A stretch of 64,000 bases of DNA from Sarcocystis neurona (Eukaryota; Apicomplexa; Conoidasida; Eucoccidiorida; Sarcocystidae): assembly GCA_000727475.1 (NCBI GenBank), contig KL647288.1:4803292-4867291 (forward strand), in the 5' to 3' direction. A program made the position numbers and the translations under genes. The notes under the pieces were generated by a model, which saw nothing but the letters and a program-made list of their open reading frames with translations, was not told the origin of the DNA and searched no databases. Below are positions 36,781 to 50,193 of the stretch, in pieces (positions within the stretch are counted from its first letter, which is position 1; every line of letters starts with the position of its first letter).

Positions 36781-37101
36781 CCCAAGTGCAGTAAGCCGCT
36801 TTGTTCGAATGGGACGTCGCTGGGACAGCCACGCACAGGAAAACAAGCACGCAGTAATACATCTGCCATTTCCATCACTACCGCTGCTGTACTTCAAACG
36901 TCCATCTCGCCCACGGTGATGCCTCACACTACAACAGCAAACTGCGCAGCAGCCGGCTACGTCTCTGGCAGCTGTGCTGTACCACTGCTGCTGCTGCAGT
37001 ACTACCGCGACGGCAACACTCCGTTAGCTGGAAAGACGCGCGACACGCTTGGAGAGCCGCTGCCGCTGTTGCTGCTTGTTCGTCTTGTTCTGACGACCTG
37101 C
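36781..37101. other. downstream flank of ubiquitin-L40
   Basis: Short region on the 3' side of the minus-strand ubiquitin-L40 gene, with CTG patches near 36,985 and 37,060-37,080. No gene seen. Confidence 0.4.
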
Positions 37102-41118
<4,017 letters not shown>

Positions 41119-41224
41119 AAGTCGACTTGTGTATATCAGTCCCTAGAAGCGTAATAATTTGGCAGCTCTGTAAAGTCGACTTATATATGTCAGTCCGTAA
41201 AAGCGTAGTAATTTGACAGCTTTA
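41119..41224. repeat. two-copy tandem repeat, period 54
   Basis: AAGTCGACTTGTGTATATCA at 41,119 and AAGTCGACTTATATATGTCA at 41,173 begin two units that continue AGTCC, then AGAAGCGTAATAATTTG or AAAAGCGTAGTAATTTG, then CAGCT. The AAGTCGACTT core is itself palindromic. Confidence 0.85.
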
Positions 41225-44200
41225 ATCATGTTTGAGGCAAACGCTTTGCCGTGTGCGGAGAAGGTTTTTCTGGCAGCACCCCTTACTCAGCTCTTCTGAA
41301 CCGCGGCAAGCTGCTAGAGGCAGCTGTCCTCAACCCGTCAAGTGGTATACACAGATACGAAGACGTGTGGGTCGCCGTGCGAAGACGGGATGCGCCGTTA
41401 GACACTCGGCAATTCTTAGACGCCGCCACGTCGTGGATGTCAGAGGTTGCTATATTTGTAGCCTACGTATGTGTTACAGGCGTATAATATGTCATTTTGC
41501 TCGGGTGTGTCCCCCCCCCTAATCCGTGTGTGAATACGTTCGAAACTGGAAAAAGTTCAGTTAAGCAAAGGGCCTGCACGGCGTCGGGTGGGACATGTAG
41601 GCTGAACCTGCAGTCGCATCTGTATGTTTTCTTCGGAACGAGGACGTACCAATGGAAAAGCCCGCACGGACAATTTTCCCCGCAGGTAGTGGTGCACACA
41701 ACCGTTTCGCGGGATCCAAAAAGAGTGGTATGCGTTCACATCGCGTATATGCCTGCCCGCACGCTGCACACCAACTCTAGTATTCCATGGCGCAGCTGTG
41801 AAATGCGGTTACGATGGTCCTGAGTGGGCTTGCGCTGCTAGAGAACCGAAAAGTGAAAGTGACTCTTTGCCTCCTACGTTTGCACGTTCCACGTTCGGTA
41901 CCAATTCATCTGTAGGGTAAATCCTATCCTGCATCACGCACACTTCGCGCCGGTTCGTACAAAATACCCATTATATATGTAAACAAGAGGCACGTATATA
42001 CAAGATATAAAACTGTGTATTACATTACAACAAACTCCAGTTGTTCTCTCCTGAGTATCGGATTCGGAAGGCGCGGTGGTTCATCCCACAGAATTTACCG
42101 TGTCTTGCCCTGATTCACGTCCCTGAAATGCGGATGATCACACTCCTACTAGTCGCCCCTACTTATGTTCTAACTGCACTGACTTCTGTCGTACGTGGGG
42201 TTGCTACAAGTAATACAAAGTATTACCGCGCCGGTTCCTGCCCCTCCTATTTATGTGGTATCAGCTGTGTAACCTACCATTGCCTGTTGACTAGTTTAAT
42301 GGCACGGAACACCTGCTACTGGTGTCTTAATGTGGTAACAGAAGCCACCTCGTCAAATTTGTAGACAGCATCCATCGAGTGATATGCATGGATAGAAACC
42401 TCGTCCTTTGTGGGGAGAACAATGCAACCTCTTATTATCCCGGCCAGCAATGACACCGTAGAGCTCCACCTGGGGAACTAAGTCTCCCTTGTGTCCTCGC
42501 CTTATACCTTCATTGTAAACACTGAAAGGTTTAGTAAAAACATTACTCCCCACCGCGTACAAGGGTGACGTAGGACGTGCTGCGTACAACCTGCCAGCCC
42601 AGACCCAGCTTTGTATCTATGTACGTACACTTCACGTTGCCACACTTCGAACCCTAGTTTCGTTCCTCAACTGCCTCTTTCCCCCTCCACACGTTCCCTG
42701 GGCACTGTACCACGCCACACTACGCAAGTTACCGCTCCGACAACGAGCACATGTTACTCATGTGTGGCTGACGCCCTGCCCCCTGCTTTGATCTCCCACA
42801 AGCAGATCATTGAAGCTATCAGCGTCAGCTGTTTACGCCCACATTTCTATGGCCACTTCACAAAACGCGGTGCTCTTTTTGAGTTTTCTAGCAGTTTCTA
42901 CATGGTCTCTGGTGATTTACTTCTGTCGCGCTTGGACGGAAGCTCATGGAGACTGTGTCGCCTCTCGTACACTGCAGCTCACGTCGAATTCAACTACGGA
43001 CGCACAAATAAAGATAATCGCTTCACCTGCACTGACTTCTACTAACGCGGAAGATGTTGCTGTTCCATTTGCAACGAACGCTACCTGCCTGCGGAGCCAC
43101 AGTGCACCTTTTCGTGCCGTACATTTTCTCTGCAGGACGATTGAACGGCATCTAACAATGGCGTTGTAAGAACATTGTACGGAAGAACCAAGCGGAATGG
43201 TCAAGCAGAGTTAAGCAGAAGTGAGCGCAGAATAGAGTTGGCGCAGGGCAGGCGTGTACGTGCGTGCATGCTTTTACTCAAACAGACGCCAGTACATGCA
43301 CTGCAAAGATTTGACTACCACTGACGACTTCACGCGCATACCCCCAAACGCCCTCAGCATTCACGCGGTGCATATACGTGACTCCTGGCGATACAGGCAG
43401 CTTCTGCGTCCCTTATATGCCACATCATCACAACAACAGTGAAATGTGTAGTTCACAGTCTTTTCTTCAACAATCCTGAAACATTCTGTACTTACGTAAG
43501 ACGGGAGGCAAGCAGAGGGAGGACCTTCCCTGTGTGTCCTAGCCGGGGTGACGTACGACAGTCATCTCTCATCCCGAAGACTAGACATACATATATGTAT
43601 ATCAATGTGGGGAGACGTATAACATGAATAGACGGAGTTCCAGCATCCGTCTCGGTGAACGCGCGTGAAACCTTGCCGCCCTCCTCACCGTGTGCACCAG
43701 TACAAGCCTTACTACCTAAACATCCATCCACCACCGCCACTTCGATTGCGAGCATACGACTATAAACGAATCATTCGCGAGTCAGGTCATTGGCTGGGTT
43801 CTGTGTTTCGGTCAACTCGTCACCAGGGAGCATACGCACAAGCATACATGTATGTATAGGATGAGCGTACGAGTTGCCGGTGTTCATTTCGTCGCTCTGT
43901 TCCCACACTCATCCCTCCTGATGAATTCGAATCTGCATGAAGAGATCGTGCACGTATCAGCAGGTTGGGAAATCGTACACTTGACGGTGATGGTACGCGT
44001 GATAGCGCTCGTGAACACGCCTATGCATGCCACAAGCTTTGCCTGCTGTGCCAGACTCTTCTTGCGTCCTTCCCATTGTCCCTGCTAACTCGTTTCCTCG
44101 CGTTACTCCGCACTGCACCACCGCTGACGATATGCAGCTGCACTGGCGGTGACTAATGAAAACAATGGCACTACTATCATTATGACAGACCGGTCTTTTT

Positions 44201-45857
44201 GCTGTGAAGTGTGAGTCCCCTCAGAACCTGAATGCGTAACAAGTAGGTCAGGTTTGCCTACGCTTCCTCAGTAAGAGGAAAGTCAGCAAAGGCATTCATC
44301 CTCGGGTTTTAAACCTTCAAAATGAAGGAACAATCACACTGATCTATCTTACTCGTTAAATTTCCTCTCCGCCTTCCAGCGTCTAAGAAGAACCGGCACC
44401 CCACACCTTCGCATGCAGACGCAGTGGCGGTCCCTCGCACTACCACCCGCGCTGTTTTTTCTACGATGGCGTTGATGATCCCAGCTCCTGCTGCTTCACC
44501 ACTCTCTTGTCGCTGGTGTTCCGGTGTTGCTGCTGCGTCTCATTATCGGCGAGGCGTGCCACTGGGCGCACACAAGCAGGGTCGACACCTGGTAAAACGA
44601 TGATGTATGCTGCTGTTGCTGCTGCATGTCCGCTTCTACTGCTACTGGAACTGCTCCTGCGAGGTGCGCGAAATCGTGCTGAGTACGTAGGGCTGGTGCG
44701 AGTTCTTGATGCCGGGTATGTTGTAGACCAGATCTGCTCAGACCTTCGTTAAGACACCCATAGTTTGTTACGTACGTGTGTACGTTCCAAAGGAAGTGAA
44801 ATTTGTAGCATTCCGCCTGCACGCTGGTAGAAGCGCCGCGTCAAGCATCAGCACTCGTGGTAACCGGCCCAAAACGGATGACAACCACTTCCGTACTTAG
44901 ACTCTTGTACACATGAACGTACATCCATACATTATCCATTATTTCTAGGTTTTCCAAGTATATCATTATACGGTTACGTGTTCCCCCGGGAAACAATGAA
45001 TGCGCGGACGAGAGAAGCACGTACGTAATTGGCGTAAGCGTTAACTCTCAGGCAACCCAGTGTCGCCGTATACAAGGCTGCCTCTCTGACTTTCGCTCTG
45101 TGCACCGACGTGGTCGTATACACGGTTTCTAACCTTTCAAAATTTTTCATCGGTCGGAAAGGCTACACGTGGTCGGTGAAACATGCACCCCTGTAAGCAC
45201 GTAAACGGCGCACTGTGCTGTTACGTCTCGAGCACGCTGAAGAAATTTCCTCCTACTAGTATGGTGGTTAGCTTTGTCAACCCACGTGCGACCGTCCACT
45301 GGACAACTACCTGCCACAGCGCGTCCTCACGAGCAGTGTGGTCCTCGCATGGAAGCATATCACATGTGCTAGTAAAGAAGAGCAAACCCTGACAACCGCA
45401 AGAGGACGAATCCTTGGATGGACACTGGAGGCACGCTTTCGCATATGCGTGCATATCTGCGTACAAAATGGGCAAACATTCGTCTCATTCACTCCAAATA
45501 TATGTGTGCATGTATACGGCTCCACGTGCAATGGTTTAGTATTCTGCAAATGCACGTCTGAACTCATAAAGCTACATGTACATGCGCACATAAGTATTCG
45601 TAGACGTACTGCGGCGAGCAAATGGAGGATGCGATAAGCAGGCGTTCTACACATGTACACGCTTGTATACTTGGAGCACGATAAAGGGAGCAGTAGCCGA
45701 AGGAGACACCGGCTTCTGGTGCTTACGCACACTGCATCCTGCTGACCACATTTCTTGTCAGTGGCTTACTGCATGCTTACGCATATACTTGTGTGGACCA
45801 GAAATGGGTGCGTACCACACACCCATTGTACGGTGTAACTTGTTGCACATAGTGATA
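41225..45857. other. 4.6 kb low-repeat region without a recognised gene
   Basis: Ordinary base composition, few microsatellites, ORFs up to about 145 codons on both strands without recognised domains. One plus-strand segment (about 41,257-41,487) reads GKLLEAAVLNPSSGIHRYED and has protein-like composition, but no start or splice evidence. I found no reverse transcriptase, integrase or LTR hallmarks by eye. Confidence 0.4.
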
Positions 45858-46041
45858 GACACGCGTGTACTCGTGGCACGTCTAAAGCAAGTAGTTGCCG
45901 TAGGGTACAAGCTCGCTTTCAAGCTGAAGTATTTACAGCGTGCTTTATTCCAGGACAGGCGTGTATTCTTAGCGTGTCTACAGCAAGTAGTTATCGTGAA
46001 ATACACGCTCGCTTTCAAGGTGAAATGTCCACAGCGTGCTT
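45858..46041. repeat. two-copy tandem repeat, period 96
   Basis: GACACGCGTGTACTCGTGGC at 45,858 and GACAGGCGTGTATTCTTAGC at 45,954 begin units that share CAAGTAGTT, TACA.GCTCGCTTTCAAG, TGAA.T and ACAGCGTGCTT. The 96-base period is a multiple of three and the copies align in translation (KQVVAVGYKLAFKLK and QQVVIVKYTLAFKVK), so a relic of coding sequence is possible. Confidence 0.85.
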
Positions 46042-47962
46042 CAAGAAGTGTGTTGACGGTGTAAGATACGATAGTCGAAAGTCTGAAAGTGCGTCTTTTC
46101 ACTAGCACCTCTCCCCCTATGGGGCGTGTGATCAGTCTGTGGCAGCGTTACTGGTTGCCCTGCACTTCCTCATCATGACCGTTCGCGCTCTTAGGTGTAT
46201 ATGTCCAACTCGCTCCTTCCTATGTGCGTCTGGCCGGCTGTACAGCTGAATACACAATAAGCTACGATGCTTTCGCCAGAGATTTCAGCGGAGCAACAAG
46301 GCGGACTACATCTGTTGTACCGCTCCGGCCTCAAAGAACACAAACGATGCAACACCACCCACGCTATACGACAGGGTTCGAAGTTTTCAGCAGCTGGTCT
46401 TTTCTCTGGATGTTTAGGCAGACTGCAACTCTATCAAACGCAGTCCCCCACCTCACAAACACAACTGCAATGACGTGGACACAGGATCCAACGCGGTGTG
46501 CAGGACGTAAATATATATACATATACACCCCCTACATGTGGAGGAGAAGCGTATGCGCGACGTGGCGGCTGCACCGGTGCGTGGTGGGGTGCACCGATAA
46601 ACCCGTATTCCATAACGCAACACATCCACTAGACTCTTCAGGGGAAAACTGCTGTTGCTCGCTACATTCTACTGATGCATGTGCGTGTGAAGCAACACGA
46701 CCCCATGACTAAGAGGCATGCACAGACGACAGCACGCATCAATCACACAGCTTCACCATTCTGCACATACACCTTGAATGCGACTCGAATGTCTTTACTT
46801 GTGAAGTACTCTTGGTAGCGATGCATAAGAGCCTCGTGCGCTCTACCCTGCTCAATTTATTCGCGACGTCTGAGAAGTGTGTAAAAACACCTCGCGTCTT
46901 CTTCCGCTCTTTCTTCATGTAGCCCCATAACTTTCGATCGTTTGAAGCGCTGAACGTAACTCGCGACAACCCCACGTTGCAAGCAAGCGCCACCTTAGCG
47001 GACCTCACGGTTCTGCCGCTTTGAGCTACAAACAGTTTCACTTCTCTGCCGAAAGTCCGTCGCTTCTGTAAAAGACATTTACTTTTCCGTCACTCTGGTC
47101 GCTTTTCCAACGCCCAGCTGCGCATTCATTTTCTGTGTCGGATTCTAAACCTCACTACTTTTGCTAGTGATACACACCCCTCTGCGTGGTCGTGAAACTT
47201 CCTTCTACTGGCCTATCGTCCACATTCTTTTCTGCCTTACCAAGCATACGTATACACACGTGTATCGATATGCGTCTCCACCCATCCGGTTGAGGCTGAG
47301 AGGCACACACGGTACGCCCATATGTACACACATGTATCCAGCCAGTTTTTCTCATTACTCCACCAGTGTGGCTATCTACTTTTCCTCCTTAGTCATCTGC
47401 ACCTGAGTAGACCTGCATGTTCTGTTGCTTCCAGGTGGTCGCGTTGTTCCGGCACTGCAATTCAAACTGCTGCCTCCTAGAAGGTTTCTGCAGCTGTTCT
47501 CACCCGCAGCAGCCTCCGCAACGCTGTGGTATGTTAACTCTCATTCACTTCTACATAGGATCAGTTTTTCCTTCTTTCGCCTGACTCTACGGCTGCATGA
47601 ATTCTCCATTTCCCCGATTTCTTTCGCCGTGCCTTCAACTAGACAGCCTGATCACTCTAGAAATCAGTGTGCCTCTTGTTGTATCCACGTGGATTACTAT
47701 TTTACGGCTTTTATCTTGCTTTCTTCAGTCGCTCTCCTTCTCATCCTCGTCTGCTCCAATCTACTTTTTCCCCCATGCTTGTGGTTCCGTCATGTTTTGT
47801 CCACCGAGTCGCACTCATAGCAGCAGCGGCTACCCTGGGAACACTTACAAAGGACAGATTCAACGGCAACGTTGCCCGGCAGCAGTCGTGCAGCCGCGAT
47901 GCAACAGAAGCAGGCAGCTGCACTGGCCCTGATACCAAAGGCACCTGCGCCTCTCTGGCAGC
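46042..47962. other. low-repeat region with one unassigned minus-strand ORF
   Basis: The minus strand has an open, non-repetitive segment 46,739 to about 47,060 reading GREVKLFVAQSGRTVRSAKV and later SNDRKLWGYMKKE, preceded by an acceptor-like TGTCTTTTACAG near 47,067. The opening vaguely resembles GST-like N-terminal domains, but it begins with GTG rather than ATG, and no further exon was found. No gene is called. Confidence 0.3.
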
Positions 47963-48114
47963 CGCACCTCTGCTACAGCTTAAAAGACTCGCGAAACAAA
48001 TCCCCCCTAGCCAGCATGTGCCACCACCTTCCAGCACCCGCACCTCCGCTACAGCTTAGGAGGCTCGCGAAGCAAATCCCCCCTAGCCAGCATGTGCCAC
48101 CACTTTGACATGGT
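47963..48114. repeat. two-copy tandem repeat, period 76
   Basis: CGCACCTCTGCTACAGCTTA at 47,963 and CGCACCTCCGCTACAGCTTA at 48,039 begin near-identical units ending CCCCCCTAGCCAGCATGTGC and CACCAC. Only a few substitutions separate them, so the duplication is recent. Confidence 0.9.
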
Positions 48115-48780
48115 GAATATCCATCACGCACAAGTACTGACACCAAGCTTCCGCAGAATAACACCAGTCCTCGCATGCAGTCTGGCCACCGAGGTGCCAG
48201 CTGCAGCAGCATAAAGCCGCCTTGAGGAAGCGACAGCTGTAGCATACCCATTCGTGAAGCATCGGTATATGCAACTGCATGCAGTGGAGGATACGCAACA
48301 GCTGCAAAGGCATGCACTGCGCCCGCGGGTAGTACTTCCCTCTAGCAGATCGTCCCTAGTACACCAACGATCCCCTGCTGCATCATTCGACAGGACAGCC
48401 GCACAGGTCCTTCTGCTTGGAAGTAGGACTGCTACGTGTCTGGTCACAGAGACTGCAACAGCGCAGCACGCGCAATTCCATTCTCCGGTTGCTGCATCAG
48501 TGCTGTTGTCGCGTTGCCTCGTAGCAGCACCAGCAGTTGCACATGGCTGATTGTGGGCGAGCGACGACTGGGTGATGTGTGTTTCTACGTGCAACAGCTG
48601 CAGCCGTGCTGTCCCCTCCCAAAACAGCGCCGGTACCGCCTAAGGTGGTGCTGCGGACAGCAATACACCTGCAGCAACAGCTTCACGGAAAGCGGCTGCA
48701 GCGAGCAGTGTGTGAGAGCGTGGCCATGACGGGGCAACAGAAAAGTTGCCGTACCCAAGACCTGCTGGGTTTTTACGGTT
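48115..48780 (-). other. 3' untranslated side of SelT, SECIS expected here
   Basis: Downstream of the minus-strand SelT stop codon, where a eukaryotic SECIS element should lie. A simple hairpin (ACGGCAAC, loop TTTTCT, GTTGCCCCGT on the minus strand, 48,729-48,752) is close to the stop but lacks SECIS features. A weak candidate at 48,339-48,386 has ATGA, a stem AGCAG/CTGCT plus ATCGT/ACGAT and a 3' AGAG, but a poor apical loop without AA or CC. No convincing SECIS could be assigned by eye. Confidence 0.25.
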
Positions 48781-50193
48781 TCAGTGACCGTAGTGGTAGC
48801 GTGGCGCATATGCAGCATTGGGATACAGCTGTTCGCCTGTCACCTGCTGTATTGCCTCTACCAGATCTGCAGCGGTGGGCGTGCGGCCCTGCTGCAAAGT
48901 GGACCACAGCAGGTCTGTGCCCAGATAGACTTCAAATGCATTGGTGGACAGCAGCACGCCACGCAGCACTTGGCTCCCAAAGAAGATGGAGATGATATAC
49001 GTAGCTCTGTTCTGCGCGGCAGCAGCAGCGAAGCGCTCAATGCTTGAGGCAGCAGCCTCCATCCATGCCGCTCTCCTCCCGCCTGGTCCTCGAGGAAGGG
49101 CGGCACTTGTGCCAGCAGCAGCACCGGGCATTGCGACAGGTGTGCGCTGCGCGAATGGACGCGCAGAGGCAGCACTGCGGAGCATCAACGCGACATTTTG
49201 ACCGAACAAAGCAAGGAGCAGCAGACCCCACGTCGCGACCGTGAGCAGCTGGTCGAGCACCTGCACCAGCAGCGCGGGCTTGTAATCTACTGCAACAAAC
49301 TGAAAATCTGAGAAGAGTGGGTGTCTACTGAAGTGCAGCACGAAGAAATCCTGCAGCTGTCGCAGAGCCCCAGCTGAGGATCAGGAAACGCACAACTGCA
49401 CCGTCACCTGATGTGGGGTGACTGTCACTGGCAGCGGGTTGTGCGGCACCAGCAGCAAGTCGTGCAATCCCTGCAGCCACCCCACACCTCGTCGCCTGTG
49501 TCCTTCAACTGCCGTCGATCCTGCAAATTCTTCCGCTTCGCTTGCTGCAGTACCGTATCTGGTCTCCGCTTCATTTCGAAGCTCCGCGTCATACAAAGCG
49601 GAGGGCGCCGAAGCCGCACGAGCTTCGGCTGCAGCTGAGTCTGCAGCAGCAGCGCTATCCCTGTCACGGTGACGACGAGCAGCATCCGCTGGATCGTTAG
49701 AAGAAAAGTCAGCAGGAAGATCAGGCGGCCGCGTCGCAGTCTCCTCTACAGGAGCGACGGCCGAACGCACCTCCCCGCGCAGCACATAAGAAGAGAAAAT
49801 TTCCACCAGCGGCCCGAAGGGAACGAAGAAAACGGATAGCAGCAGCGCTATCATCCACGTGCTAGATATCTGCGGCATCCACGCAGAAGCTGCTGCGCGA
49901 CGCGATCCATGCTGCCCTCTACCTTCTGCGCGCACTCCTGCTTCTCCAGGAGTCGTCCCTCGCCCCACACAACCAGCTGCTCTTGCAGCTGTCGGAAAGG
50001 CGCTCCCCGCAGCTGGACTCGCCGCCGTCCTCGAGGCAGCTGCACCCTCTCGTCCGCTGTCACCTCCACCGGTGCTGCTGCTCTCCCTTCGCATGCTGTC
50101 GCCGTTGCTGCTGCTGCTGTGGCCGCTGCGGTCCCGGCTGCTCGACGCTTCGGACTCCCCTCCGCGGGACGGAGGAGACAGATCCGGCGGCAT
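48781..50193 (-). CDS. selenoprotein T homologue with in-frame UGA (Sec)
   Basis: Reading one in-frame TGA as selenocysteine gives 470 residues. The redox motif CVSU lies at 268-271, after TPHQVTVQL, as in the CxxU thioredoxin-like fold of SelT. The downstream part matches the family: LRQLQDFFVLHFSRHPLFSD, a hydrophobic segment at ~309-335 (ATWGLLLLALFG), a second near 398-414, then LSTNAFEVYLGTDLLWSTLQ and QLYPNAA. SelT is an ER-membrane oxidoreductase. The C-terminal match proves that translation is meant to pass the TGA, since that codon and the following residues are in one frame. Unlike the ~195-residue animal protein, this one has ~260 residues before the motif, Ser/Arg/Ala-rich with a membrane segment at ~114-137. 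A CTG tract ending CTTCAG just upstream of 50,226 looks like a splice acceptor, so the ATG at 50,193 may not be the true start. Confidence 0.9.
49381..49383 (-). other. UGA selenocysteine codon
   Basis: TGC GTT TCC TGA on the minus strand; the same frame continues for 200 further codons with SelT similarity. A conventional reading would end the protein exactly at the catalytic residue of CxxU. Confidence 0.9.

Noticed and set aside
42630..42665. tRNA-like GGTTCGAA on the minus strand near 42,645
   Set aside because: No complementary T-stem around it and no A box or acceptor stem at the right distance.
48339..48386. SECIS call for the ATGA-containing hairpin
   Set aside because: Apical loop lacks the AA or CC motif, two extra bases separate the core from the stem, and a three-base bulge breaks the helix; kept only as a weak candidate.
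48781..49341. Separate ORF downstream of the SelT TGA, apparently starting at 49,341
   Set aside because: Its first codon is GTG, it is in the same frame as the upstream ORF and 14 codons after the TGA, and SelT similarity spans both parts.
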